From the IMG/VR virus record IMGVR_UViG_3300037189_015965, positions 47,186-111,185 of that record: a stretch of 64,000 bases of DNA; one strand, given 5' to 3'. Within the stretch, counting starts at the first letter, position 1. The number at the start of each line of letters is the position of its first letter. The translations under genes and the position numbers were made by a program. The notes under the pieces were generated by a model. It saw only the letters and a program-made list of their open reading frames with translations. It was not told the origin of the DNA and ran no database searches. Source of the stretch: a virus. Positions 31,798-39,538 of this stretch are shown piece after piece.

Positions 31798-32234
31798 AGT
31801 TTAGTCAAGGTCTTTTTAATCCAACAAATCCAGAAAAATATATTGGTCGTGGTAGTATAAAATATCGCAGTAGTTGGGAACTACGATTTATGAATTTTTT
31901 AGATACTCATCCAAGTGTAAAACAATGGGCAAGTGAAAGTATCAGTATAAAATATGAAAATCCAGTAGCCAAAAAAGTTAAGAGTTATGTTCCAGATTTT
32001 TTTATAATTTATGAAGATGCTAATGGTAATCGCAAAGGTGAATTGGTAGAAATTAAACCACACAAAGAAACTACATTAGAAGCCGCTGGTCGCTCTACTA
32101 AAAATCAAATTCAAGCCGCAGTAAATCAAGCCAAGTGGGAAGCAGCTAGAGAATTTTGTAAACGTAATGGTATAAGTTTTAGAGTCATAACTGAACATGA
32201 TATGTTCTCAAATACTAAAAAGAAAAAGAGATAA
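31794..32234 (+). CDS. gp4: Head completion protein (T4 gp4-type nuclease fold)
   Basis: A 146-residue homologue of T4 gp4 (also called gp50/65), needed to finish DNA-filled heads before tail joining. The signature PTNPEKYIGRGSIKYRSSWE, TSHP-type HPSVKQWASESISIKYENP and YVPDFFIIYED are conserved. E29, D68 and E86-x-K88 form a PD-(D/E)XK-like nuclease site, so it may trim packaged ends. The ATG lies in an ATGA overlap with the gene before. Confidence 0.93.
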   Translation: MKFSQGLFNPTNPEKYIGRGSIKYRSSWELRFMNFLDTHPSVKQWASESISIKYENPVAKKVKSYVPDFFIIYEDANGNRKGELVEIKPHKETTLEAAGRSTKNQIQAAVNQAKWEAAREFCKRNGISFRVITEHDMFSNTKKKKR

Positions 32235-32242
32235 ATTAGTAT

Positions 32243-32668
32243 ATGACTCAAAAACTTGAAGAATTATTTGATTTACCGCCAGCACCAAGTAAAGAAGTTG
32301 CAGAAGCAATTGAAAATGCGCATCAACTTGAAAGTGCTATTCCAGAGCAACCAGAAGATGCTATGGATAAAGAATTGGATGAATTGGTAGATAAAGCAGT
32401 TGAAAGTTTTGAAAATTTACAAAGTCTTGGTATGAATGTAGAAGCACGATTCAGTGCACCCATATTTGAAGCAAGTGCTAAAATGTTAGCAACTGCAGTG
32501 ACTGCTAAACTTGGTAAAGTCCAAAAGAAGTTAAAACAAACTGAACTTGCTCTTAAAGCACAGAAGCTAAAGTTTGATATGGGTAAAAATACTGGTGATG
32601 AACCAGAAACAATAGAAGCACAAGTTTTTGACAGAAATGAGTTGCTTCGTACATTTAGAAAAAACTAA
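32243..32668 (+). CDS. Probable terminase small subunit (gp16-type)
   Basis: A 141-residue helical protein. LDELVDKAVESFENLQSLGM, then RFSAPIFEASAKMLATAVTA and a long Lys/Gln/Leu coiled coil (KVQKKLKQTELALKAQKLKF) follow the order of T4-type gp16 proteins in aquatic phages. The end (EAQVFDRNELLRTFRK) parallels their VF-GS-ELL tail. The small subunit forms a ring that selects DNA and activates gp17. It lies 5.7 kb from the gp17 gene, which is unusual, so the call is probable rather than certain. Confidence 0.68.
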   Translation: MTQKLEELFDLPPAPSKEVAEAIENAHQLESAIPEQPEDAMDKELDELVDKAVESFENLQSLGMNVEARFSAPIFEASAKMLATAVTAKLGKVQKKLKQTELALKAQKLKFDMGKNTGDEPETIEAQVFDRNELLRTFRKN

Positions 32669-32689
32669 TAATAAAAACTATCTGAAAAC

Positions 32690-32697
32690 AATAAATA
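32690..32697 (+). promoter_or_regulatory. Late promoter motif AATAAATA
   Basis: Seven of eight positions match TATAAATA, 18 nt before the ATG at 32716. A TTAGGAA ribosome-binding site follows, so this late transcript would have a short leader. Confidence 0.6.
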
Positions 32698-32715
32698 TCT
32701 AAAAGGTATTAGGAA

Positions 32716-33285
32716 ATGAAACCCTATATTCAGTATTTGTTAGACCATGAAAAGAAATATGGTTTCCGTGCTAAAATAGCGCAAGAACCTACAAAAGAAG
32801 AATTAGACAAACTTCAAAAGGTTCTCGCTCGTTGGAATCTTGAAGCAATCAGTGAACCAAAGCGTTTACCAGTTAGTGAAGATCACACAGGATTTAGTCA
32901 CTTAAAGGCAACCGATCTTTATATCATTGATATGGTTGTAAATTATCCAATAAGTCCATTAGAAATGCAAGCAGCAATTCATGAGGCAACTGGTATTTCA
33001 TTAAGCCGTATTATGGTTGTAACACCAAATCAAGAAGTTCTTGCCGCACCTATTGCTCCAGAAGCAGAAGGTCGTGCAATTCTTGATACACCACTTCCTA
33101 CACAAAAAGCACCACAATTGCTTGCTGACCTTGCAAATGCACTAAAAGTTAAGACTATTGAACATCAGTTCGCAGTAAAGCCAGAAGTAGGCAAAACAAC
33201 AAATGACCTTCCAATGGGTGACAAGAGTCCAGTTGGAACAACAAAAAATAAATTACCAGAACGCCCAAGAACGGGGAGAGCATAA
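32716..33285 (+). CDS. Putative virion protein
   Basis: A 189-residue protein starting MKPYIQYLLDHEKKYGFRAK. HTGFSHLKATDLYIIDMVVN and YPISPLEMQAAIHEATGISL form an alpha/beta core, followed by a low-complexity Pro/Thr/Lys tail (LPTQKAPQLLADLANALKVK ... RPRTGRA). No family is named. It is in the late block with its own promoter and is spaced 2 nt from the next gene. A structural or head-internal role is inferred. Confidence 0.78.
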   Translation: MKPYIQYLLDHEKKYGFRAKIAQEPTKEELDKLQKVLARWNLEAISEPKRLPVSEDHTGFSHLKATDLYIIDMVVNYPISPLEMQAAIHEATGISLSRIMVVTPNQEVLAAPIAPEAEGRAILDTPLPTQKAPQLLADLANALKVKTIEHQFAVKPEVGKTTNDLPMGDKSPVGTTKNKLPERPRTGRA

Positions 33286-33287
33286 TT

Positions 33288-33914
33288 ATGGAAATGATTG
33301 ACGTATTAAAGAGACTTGAACAAATCTCACACCGTAGCCCCGAAGATATTGGTCGTGCTATTGATAATGCAAATAAACTAACACCACACACTGGTGCAGT
33401 AAGAGAAGGTCTTGCCGCATCACGTGCAGCAAATAGCGCACAAATGTTTGATGTTTTAGCAAAGTTGGGTGAAATCAGTAATCGTAGTCCAGAAGAAGTA
33501 AGTCGTGCTATAAGTAGTGTTTCAAAGCTAAACGGTATTCCAGTTTCCGAAGCTGTTAAGATTGACTTAAGTGGCGAAGATGCTGTTCTTGGTCAAATTC
33601 TTAAACTTGCTGGTATGATTAATGCAGAAACAAGCATGTCTATGGTTGCTGATAATACACCAGCAATAGCTACAATTGCCGCACCTATTGCCGCTCCCGT
33701 TGCAACAGTTAGTGCTGAACCACCAATGGGTGATGAAACAAGTATTACTATGGATGATTCTACAAATCGTCCTTATACAAATAGTCCACATGAAATTGTA
33801 AAGCCAACACGTGCAGCAGTTCCAAGTGGAACAGATTTAGCAAGACCTAAAGGAACTTATCCAAAGGTTGCAGGTGGTGATAATCCAACACACGTTGCAG
33901 TAGATTTTGATTAA
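33288..33914 (+). CDS. Putative virion protein with internal duplication
   Basis: A 208-residue protein. Two copies of a helical module (VLKRLEQISHRSPEDIGRAI; VLAKLGEISNRSPEEVSRAI) show an internal duplication. The rest is an Ala/Pro/Thr-rich linker and tail (IAAPIAAPVATVSAEPPMGD). The MGDxTSI/MGDKSP segments resemble the previous gene's tail. Function unknown; late expression is likely. Confidence 0.78.
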   Translation: MEMIDVLKRLEQISHRSPEDIGRAIDNANKLTPHTGAVREGLAASRAANSAQMFDVLAKLGEISNRSPEEVSRAISSVSKLNGIPVSEAVKIDLSGEDAVLGQILKLAGMINAETSMSMVADNTPAIATIAAPIAAPVATVSAEPPMGDETSITMDDSTNRPYTNSPHEIVKPTRAAVPSGTDLARPKGTYPKVAGGDNPTHVAVDFD

Positions 33915-33923
33915 GGAATTATT

Positions 33924-34514
33924 ATGAATTTTCGTGATTACTTAAAATCAGTAGAAAGAGCAAATAATGCACCAGTAACTGGTGATATTGTAAACATTGA
34001 AATTGATAGTTTACGTAGTGTCCAAGCAAGTGTTGTTGAACATACTGATAATAGTATTAAATTATACCTTGATAATGCAGCATGGAACATGCTTGACCGT
34101 AATCATTTGTTAAGTGAAGGTGTTTCACAACAAATGGCAGAGTTTGTTCTTACATTTGAACGTGATGGAGAGAAAGTTCAAAAATCATTCCTACATCAAC
34201 CACCAATGGAAGCTGCTGGTATTACACAAGATTTTGTTCGTAATATTGCTAAAGCAAATAAAATTAATGAAACAATGGTTGAACAAGGTTACAAACTACG
34301 TCATGCAGTTGCAAGTCTTGTAGAAACAGACCAACTTCCAGAAAGTGAAGTTACAGTTACTGCAATTAATCCAAGTGCAACAGAAGCACGTGTAACATTT
34401 GAATGCTCATTTAAGAGAACAGATTCAAAGCGTAGCAAATTGTTTCTTGAAGGTGTAGATTGCAGCAGAGATAGCGAAACTGCAAAATATTGGATACTTC
34501 CTGTAAAGAAGTAA
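33924..34514 (+). CDS. Putative virion protein
   Basis: A 196-residue protein starting MNFRDYLKSVERANNAPVTG. N-terminal beta part (IVNIEIDSLRSVQASVVEHT, DNSIKLYLDNAAWNML), helical centre (FVRNIAKANKINETMVEQGY) and C-terminal beta part with the end ETAKYWILPVKK. The first residues have the MxFRDYL pattern of phage internal proteins. Unknown family; ribosome-binding site AAGGAATTATT. Confidence 0.78.
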   Translation: MNFRDYLKSVERANNAPVTGDIVNIEIDSLRSVQASVVEHTDNSIKLYLDNAAWNMLDRNHLLSEGVSQQMAEFVLTFERDGEKVQKSFLHQPPMEAAGITQDFVRNIAKANKINETMVEQGYKLRHAVASLVETDQLPESEVTVTAINPSATEARVTFECSFKRTDSKRSKLFLEGVDCSRDSETAKYWILPVKK

Positions 34515-34520
34515 TTTTCT

Positions 34521-34528
34521 CATAAATA
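34521..34528 (+). promoter_or_regulatory. Late promoter motif CATAAATA, 5 nt from the ATG
   Basis: Seven of eight positions match TATAAATA. TCTTT separates it from the ATG, leaving no room for a ribosome-binding site; a leaderless transcript is predicted. Confidence 0.62.
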
Positions 34529-34533
34529 TCTTT

Positions 34534-34887
34534 ATGAGAGCCGCAGAATTTGTTATAGAAGCAAAATCAAAAACCAATGGTGAGCATATAAGCACAATGC
34601 CACCAAGTTTAGTATATCCTGATATGGATTCAGGTTATGATTATTATCGTTTTATGACAGTAGTTGCCGCACATCCACATCACAAAGCACCACACGAGCA
34701 TGAACATTTCCGTGATCAGCCACTTGCTGCTGCTTATTGTCCAGAAGAAATGGATATGCTTAATAATGCTATAAAAGGTCTTGGACATAAATCAAAGTGG
34801 ATTACAAAAGAAAAAGGTCGTGAACCTGACTCTAATAATAAAGTAAGTCCTGTTCCACATAATAGTGGAGCAAGGAGAAAGAAATGA
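34534..34887 (+). CDS. Candidate capsid-internal protein, paralogue A
   Basis: A 117-residue protein starting MRAAEFVIEAKSK, similar to the capsid-targeting start of T4 internal proteins (MKTYQEFIAEA), where the prohead protease cuts after Glu. The core (YPDMDSGYDYYRFMTVVAAH, MDMLNNAIKGLGHKSKWITK) and the end SPVPHNSGARRKK are shared with the genes at 34884 and 36503. Lys/Arg-rich ends fit DNA contact inside the head. Packaging into the capsid is inferred from the N-terminus and late expression. Confidence 0.8.
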   Translation: MRAAEFVIEAKSKTNGEHISTMPPSLVYPDMDSGYDYYRFMTVVAAHPHHKAPHEHEHFRDQPLAAAYCPEEMDMLNNAIKGLGHKSKWITKEKGREPDSNNKVSPVPHNSGARRKK

Positions 34888-35243
34888 GATTTAAAGAAAT
34901 AATAGAATCTCTTGGTCATAGTAAATTACCTAAAAATGCAATATTTGGTATACCAGGTGCACGTGTTTGGCCTCAATTAAGTAACGGTAATCCATACGAT
35001 ATGTATAGAATGTTAGTAGCAATGGCAGGTTGTCCCGATAATGATATGCCTAAAGATGGTCCAACAGGACCAAATATGGTTACAATAAGTTATACACCAG
35101 CAGATGAAGAGATTGCTATTAAGGCTGGTAAAAATATGGGATATACAAGTAAAGAACTCACGACAAAAGATAGCAGCGAAATGCCTCAAATTAATAAAAC
35201 AAGTCCAGTGCCTTTTAATAGTGGCAAATCTAAAAGAAAATGA
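34884..35243 (+). CDS. Candidate capsid-internal protein, paralogue B
   Basis: A 119-residue paralogue of the preceding gene: start MRFKEIIESLGHSKL, core NGNPYDMYRMLVAMAGCPDN and EIAIKAGKNMGYTSKELTTK, end SPVPFNSGKSKRK. ATGA overlaps with both neighbours, so the array is translated as one unit. Role as for paralogue A; the two have diverged considerably. Confidence 0.8.
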   Translation: MRFKEIIESLGHSKLPKNAIFGIPGARVWPQLSNGNPYDMYRMLVAMAGCPDNDMPKDGPTGPNMVTISYTPADEEIAIKAGKNMGYTSKELTTKDSSEMPQINKTSPVPFNSGKSKRK

Positions 35244-35416
35244 GATATCAAGAATTTGGTGATGATAAAAGTCTTGGATATGCTACAAGTAAGCATGGAA
35301 CTCACTTGCATAATCGTGAAAAACGTGAAAAAATAAAACCAGGTACAGAAGATTGGTTTAAATTATGGTTTGCAAGACCATTTTTAACTCATGAAAAACC
35401 CCCAAAGAAAAAATGA
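35240..35416 (+). CDS. Very small basic protein (58 aa) with MRYQEF start
   Basis: The frame encodes MRYQEFGDDKSLGYATSKHG, then THLHNREKREKIKPGTEDWF and KLWFARPFLTHEKPPKKK. It overlaps both neighbours by 4 nt (ATGA), so it fills the gap exactly. The MRYQEF start is close to T4 MKTYQEF capsid-targeting sequences and the protein is very basic, both fitting an internal head protein. Function otherwise unknown. Confidence 0.72.
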   Translation: MRYQEFGDDKSLGYATSKHGTHLHNREKREKIKPGTEDWFKLWFARPFLTHEKPPKKK

Positions 35417-36528
35417 CTTTGGATGTTATTGTTTATGGTTTAGATTTTTTTCAAAAAATTTTTACCTTTGATTATGAACAATGTTATGATTGGGATAGAT
35501 TTGTAAATTCAAAATCATTTAGAATACTAATAAAACGTGAAAGTATTTTTTATAGTAATATAGATCGTAATATAAAAGAAAGAATCATTGAATACACTGA
35601 TTTGTCAAATAATTGTGATTTATTACTGATTTGGAATGAAGAATTACACGATTACAATTTTAATACTTGTGGTGATAAAAATATATATTCCGAAGTTTTA
35701 AGAAATCCAAAAATATTTGCTGTAACGGGTGGAATAATAAATCATGAAGTATTTAAACTTAAGTCTTTTACTAATTTAAGTTGGTTAGAACAATGTGTTA
35801 GAATCTATAAAGATTTAAAATTTAAGTTAGATGAACTAAATCCATTATCCCCTAAACCTTTTACATTTGATGCACTGCTAGGATCACAGCGATTTCATAG
35901 AGATTTTGTTTATAAAAAAATTACCGAGAATAATTTACAAGATAGAATTATAACAAGCTACCTAAACGATATTACAAGTGAATCCTGGTATAGAGATGAT
36001 GACGTAGATTATAGTCAGTATATTGAAAATAAAAATAGTTATTCAAAGCTAATGAGTAGTAATCCTATAACTTATTATGATAAACCTGTATGGATTGCTC
36101 ATGTAATTCCTTTTGGAGTATACAATAAATCTGCTTATACAATAGTAACAGAAACTGGTTACAAAAATGGTGTAAGTTTTCCAACAGAGAAAACTGCTAA
36201 ACCAATTTTGGGAAAGCGACTTTTTATTATATTCAGTGGGCAATACTTTTTACGTTCATTACAAGAGGTAGGATTTAAAACATTTTGCGACATTATAGAT
36301 GAATCATATGATTTAATTGAGAATAATGAACAAAGATATGAAAAAGCATGGAAATGCGTAGAACAGTTATTAAATTTACCACAAGAATTTGTTTTAGAAA
36401 AAGTAAAACCAATAGTAGAACATAATTTCAACCACCTTATGAATTTTCCTTTTGACGATTTTGTTAAACAACAATGCACTGAACTTTTGGTAAATAGATA
36501 TAATGAGAGCAAAAGAATTTATAACTGA
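35413..36528 (+). CDS. Glycosyltransferase-like protein within the late block
   Basis: A 371-residue AT-rich gene. The pattern PFTFDALLGSQRFHRDFVYK, YTIVTETGYKNGVSFPTEKT, AKPILGKRLFIIFSGQYFLR and LQEVGFKTFCDIIDESYDLI matches a glycosyltransferase-like family in phages and bacteria, related to the C-terminal donor domain of fucosyltransferase-type enzymes. It uses more AGA/ATA/AAA codons than its neighbours, a sign of recent transfer. Its placement among candidate capsid proteins is unexpected. The start ATG is in an ATGA overlap. The substrate is unknown. Confidence 0.82.
   Translation: MTLDVIVYGLDFFQKIFTFDYEQCYDWDRFVNSKSFRILIKRESIFYSNIDRNIKERIIEYTDLSNNCDLLLIWNEELHDYNFNTCGDKNIYSEVLRNPKIFAVTGGIINHEVFKLKSFTNLSWLEQCVRIYKDLKFKLDELNPLSPKPFTFDALLGSQRFHRDFVYKKITENNLQDRIITSYLNDITSESWYRDDDVDYSQYIENKNSYSKLMSSNPITYYDKPVWIAHVIPFGVYNKSAYTIVTETGYKNGVSFPTEKTAKPILGKRLFIIFSGQYFLRSLQEVGFKTFCDIIDESYDLIENNEQRYEKAWKCVEQLLNLPQEFVLEKVKPIVEHNFNHLMNFPFDDFVKQQCTELLVNRYNESKRIYN
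36489..36496 (+). promoter_or_regulatory. Late-promoter-like GGTAAATA, 6 nt from the ATG
   Basis: Six of eight positions match TATAAATA with the TAAATA core intact, 6 nt before the ATG at 36503 and inside the end of the preceding gene. No ribosome-binding site. The weakest of the leaderless set. Confidence 0.45.
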
Positions 36529-36895
36529 ACAAGAAGATTATGAAAAAGACTTTGCAGCTGACCACAAAGATTATGAAGCACGTGAAGTTCCTGGTGCTTT
36601 CATAATTCCAGATGCCAGCCAAAATTTTTACAGAATGTATCGTTATGGTATTCTTATGGCTCGTAGTCCCGAACCACAACCAGATGCTTATGATGACCAA
36701 ACTGCACTTGGTGATAAATTAATTATTGCACCTTATAGTGATGGTGATATGTTAGCAATGCAAGGTGCAAGTAAAGCAACTGGTCATGCTGCAGTAAAAT
36801 CACACAGATATGACAATACACATGAACATCCAGATGTAAATCAAAAAAGTCCTGTAAACGCAAATAGTGGTAAAAGAAAAAATGCGAGCAAGTGA
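36503..36895 (+). CDS. Candidate capsid-internal protein, paralogue C
   Basis: A 130-residue paralogue of the 34534 and 34884 genes. Start MRAKEFITEQEDYEKD with a capsid-targeting look and Glu cleavage candidates, core SQNFYRMYRYGILMARSPEP and DMLAMQGASKATGHAAVKSH, end KSPVNANSGKRKNASK. It starts 26 nt inside the glycosyltransferase-like gene and overlaps the next gene by 14 nt. Confidence 0.8.
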   Translation: MRAKEFITEQEDYEKDFAADHKDYEAREVPGAFIIPDASQNFYRMYRYGILMARSPEPQPDAYDDQTALGDKLIIAPYSDGDMLAMQGASKATGHAAVKSHRYDNTHEHPDVNQKSPVNANSGKRKNASK

Positions 36896-37382
36896 ATTTT
36901 TACCAGAAAAGTTAAACCCTAATAGTTTAGAACCAAATAAAAAATGGCATAAACCAATTATGGGTGGAAAATATTTTTTATTTGCACAAACAAAAGATGA
37001 TGCCAAGTCTCCTGGTATTATAGTATATGTTACTGATAAAGACGATCCTGAATTAGCAAATAGTATAGATGCTGTAGGTTTTGGAAGATTTATTCCAAAA
37101 GGTGAAAATTTAGAAGTTTCATTTGTAAATGTAAGAACTAGTCACCAAAGACGGGGTATTGCCAGTGCTATGTATAATTTTGTTCGTGAATTAGGTAATG
37201 ATGTAGCACCAAGTCCAGCACAAAGCAAAGATGCAAAAGCATTTTGGGCAGCAGGTGCAGGACTTGGAAAACCTGATGTTGTAAAACAAGAACCAACACC
37301 TGAACCTAAACCAGAACCAAAGCAAGTTACACAACCAAGAAAGCAAAGTTTCTTACAAAAATTAAAAACTGCTTTTGCTTAA
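36882..37382 (+). CDS. GNAT-type acetyltransferase with capsid-targeting-like start
   Basis: A 166-residue protein. FVNVRTSHQRRGIASAMYNF, with the R/Q-x-x-G-x-A/G acetyl-CoA loop, and the preceding strand LEVSFVNV identify a GNAT fold. The N-terminus MRASEFLPEKLNPN matches the start of the capsid-internal candidates, so the enzyme may be packaged and injected with DNA. The Pro/Glu/Lys tail (PTPEPKPEPKQVTQ) is probably disordered. Start 36882 is chosen at the MRASEF methionine, 14 nt before the previous stop. Confidence 0.82.
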   Translation: MRASEFLPEKLNPNSLEPNKKWHKPIMGGKYFLFAQTKDDAKSPGIIVYVTDKDDPELANSIDAVGFGRFIPKGENLEVSFVNVRTSHQRRGIASAMYNFVRELGNDVAPSPAQSKDAKAFWAAGAGLGKPDVVKQEPTPEPKPEPKQVTQPRKQSFLQKLKTAFA

Positions 37383-37885
37383 TTAATATAATCACGCCAA
37401 CTTGGGTGTTTTAAATCATACGTGTATTGTTTACGTCTAGCACTCAACGTCCAATAATCAGGTTTAAATGGTTCACGAATTGGTTTACGCATACGATTAG
37501 CCTTCCGACTATTGCATGGAATACAACTCGTCACACAGTTTTCCCAATTAGTTTTACCACCTTTGCTTAATGGAACTACATGGTCAATGTTTAATTCATG
37601 ATAATCAAATGTTTCAGCACAATATTGACATTGGAATAGATCACGAATATAAAGATTTTGACGGCTAAAACGGATACCTTTGTTAAAACTATGATAATCT
37701 TTTGTAATAGCCAAAGCAGGTACCTTCATAGTCACACTTGGACTATGAACTTCCCAGTCATCATAATATTCCAAAATCTTAATTCTTTCCATAAAGTGTA
37801 ATTTCACACTTTGTTGCCATGGAATTACACTTAACGGAAGCCAAGATAGTGGTTGATAATTTGCATTTAATATTAGAGTATCCAT
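37379..37885 (-). CDS. HNH endonuclease
   Basis: A 168-residue protein with a complete zinc-braced HNH domain: C86xxC89, HELNIDHVVP (H96, D101, H102), KTNWENC and C121xxC124N. It is a free-standing leftward gene wedged between rightward late genes, its end overlapping the GNAT gene by 4 nt and its start 74 nt from the terminase gene. HNH proteins next to terminase genes can assist packaging cleavage; otherwise it is a homing-type nuclease. The opposite orientation and AGTATCCAT start favour insertion of a mobile nuclease or a host-type HNH. Confidence 0.92.
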   Translation of the reverse strand: MDTLILNANYQPLSWLPLSVIPWQQSVKLHFMERIKILEYYDDWEVHSPSVTMKVPALAITKDYHSFNKGIRFSRQNLYIRDLFQCQYCAETFDYHELNIDHVVPLSKGGKTNWENCVTSCIPCNSRKANRMRKPIREPFKPDYWTLSARRKQYTYDLKHPSWRDYIN

Positions 37886-37945
37886 ATAACTTATTTAACC
37901 CGTAAAATATGACAATTGCATATTATCATACATTGATTATCAGTC

Positions 37946-37953
37946 AATAAATA
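37946..37953 (+). promoter_or_regulatory. Late promoter motif AATAAATA, 6 nt from the gp17 ATG
   Basis: Seven of eight positions match TATAAATA. TTTGTC separates it from the ATG and there is no ribosome-binding site, so the terminase mRNA is predicted to have zero to one leader bases. Confidence 0.65.
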
Positions 37954-37959
37954 TTTGTC

Positions 37960-39522
37960 ATGGCAAAACAACCAGAAAATAACCTTATACGTAAACCGCA
38001 TATACGTATGCAACTAACACAGAAAGAACTTATAGAGTTTAGTTTGTGTGCAGATCCCGTAACTGGACCTGAATATTTTATTAAGAATTTCTTTTACATT
38101 CAGCATCCTACACATGGTAGATTAAAGTTTGTTCCTTTTGATTATCAGGAAGAATTACTTAAAAACTATCACGAAAATCGCTTTAGTATCAATATGTTAG
38201 GTCGCCAGATGGGTAAAACTACCATTGCGGCAGGTTATTTACTTTGGTATGCAATGTTTATTCCAGATAGCACGATTCTGGTTGCAAGTAACAAATATGT
38301 TGGCGCACAAGAAATTATGCAGCGTATTCGTTATGCTTATGAAAACTGCCCAGACCATATACGTGCTGGCGTTATTGATTATAACAAAGGTAGTCTTGGA
38401 TTTGACAATGGTAGCCGCATTGTAAGTGCTACCACCACAGAAACTACTGGTCGTGGTATGTCTATCTCACTTCTATACTGTGACGAGTTGGCGTTCGTTC
38501 GTCCTACTATTGCTCATGAATTTTGGACATCTATTAGTCCTACCCTATCAACTGGTGGTAAAGCAATTATTACATCAACACCGAACAGTGATGAAGATCA
38601 ATTTGCTGATATTTGGAAAGAAGCAAATAAGAAATTTGATAGCTTTGGCAATGAAACACCTATTGGTCGTAACGGATTTAGTCCATATCTTGCTACTTGG
38701 GATCGTCATCCAGAACGTGGTAAAGATTGGGCAGAACGTGAAATGGCAAGTGTTGGTGTAGATCGCTTCCGCCGTGAACATAATTGCGAATTTGTCATTT
38801 ATGACGAAACTCTTATTGCTCCTAGTATTTTGACAGATTTAAAAGGTGTAGAACCGATAGAAAAACAAGGTCAAGTTCGTTGGTATGAAAAGCCACAACG
38901 TGACCATGTTTATATTATAGCACTTGATCCAAGTCTTGGTACAGGTGGTGATCCTGCCGCTATTCAAGTTTTTGATGCAACAAGCATGCGTCAAGTAGCT
39001 GAATGGCAACATAACTTAACTATTATACAAAAGCAAGTTGCTATTATGGCAGAAATCTGCAAATATATTAAAGAAATTACAAATGATCCTGGCAACATCT
39101 ATTATAGTATAGAAAATAATACTATTGGCGAAGCTGCACTTAATGCAGTTGCTGACTTTGGTGAAGAAAATATACCAGGTAGTTTCTTAAGTGAACCTGC
39201 TGGTGGCGGTGGACGTAGATACCGTAAAGGATTTAATACTACACCAAAGAGCAAAATTGCCGCATGTAGTAAGTTTAAGTTGTGGGTAGAAACAAATAAA
39301 ATTAAAATTTGTAGTAAGATTTTGGTCAGTGAATTAAAAACATTCGTTGCGCATGGTGTAAGCTATCAAGCAAAGATTGGTGAAACAGATGACCTTGTTA
39401 TGGCTACATTATTAGCGGTTAGAATGATATTACATCTACGTATGTATGATGCCAGAATCAGTGATGGATTGAGCATGGATTCAGCAGATATCATTCCACC
39501 AATGCCTTTTATTATGTTATAG
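37960..39522 (+). CDS. gp17: Terminase large subunit (gp17-type)
   Basis: A 520-residue ATP-driven packaging motor and headful nuclease. Walker A GRQMGKTT (81-88), Walker B LLYCDELAFV with the catalytic Glu176, coupling motif TSTP near 205. The RNase H-like nuclease domain has IIALDPSLGTGGDPA, YSIENNTIGEAALN and ETDDLVMATLLAVRMI carrying the metal-binding acids. The N-terminal DYQEELLKNY is the adenine-binding region. It is of typical T4-superfamily type. No ribosome-binding site; a late motif lies 6 nt upstream. Confidence 0.97.
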   Translation: MAKQPENNLIRKPHIRMQLTQKELIEFSLCADPVTGPEYFIKNFFYIQHPTHGRLKFVPFDYQEELLKNYHENRFSINMLGRQMGKTTIAAGYLLWYAMFIPDSTILVASNKYVGAQEIMQRIRYAYENCPDHIRAGVIDYNKGSLGFDNGSRIVSATTTETTGRGMSISLLYCDELAFVRPTIAHEFWTSISPTLSTGGKAIITSTPNSDEDQFADIWKEANKKFDSFGNETPIGRNGFSPYLATWDRHPERGKDWAEREMASVGVDRFRREHNCEFVIYDETLIAPSILTDLKGVEPIEKQGQVRWYEKPQRDHVYIIALDPSLGTGGDPAAIQVFDATSMRQVAEWQHNLTIIQKQVAIMAEICKYIKEITNDPGNIYYSIENNTIGEAALNAVADFGEENIPGSFLSEPAGGGGRRYRKGFNTTPKSKIAACSKFKLWVETNKIKICSKILVSELKTFVAHGVSYQAKIGETDDLVMATLLAVRMILHLRMYDARISDGLSMDSADIIPPMPFIML

Positions 39523-39525
39523 TGC

Positions 39526-39533
39526 GATAAATA
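39526..39533 (+). promoter_or_regulatory. Late promoter motif GATAAATA, 5 nt from the ATG
   Basis: Seven of eight positions match TATAAATA, followed by ATTAC and the ATG. No ribosome-binding site in the 16-nt gap between gp17 and this gene. Confidence 0.62.
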
Positions 39534-39538
39534 ATTAC

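Noticed and set aside
37379-37885. HNH gene read as part of a split terminase or intron
   Set aside because: The gp17 frame is uninterrupted from N-terminus to nuclease domain and the HNH gene lies outside it in the opposite direction, so no intron or intein is needed.
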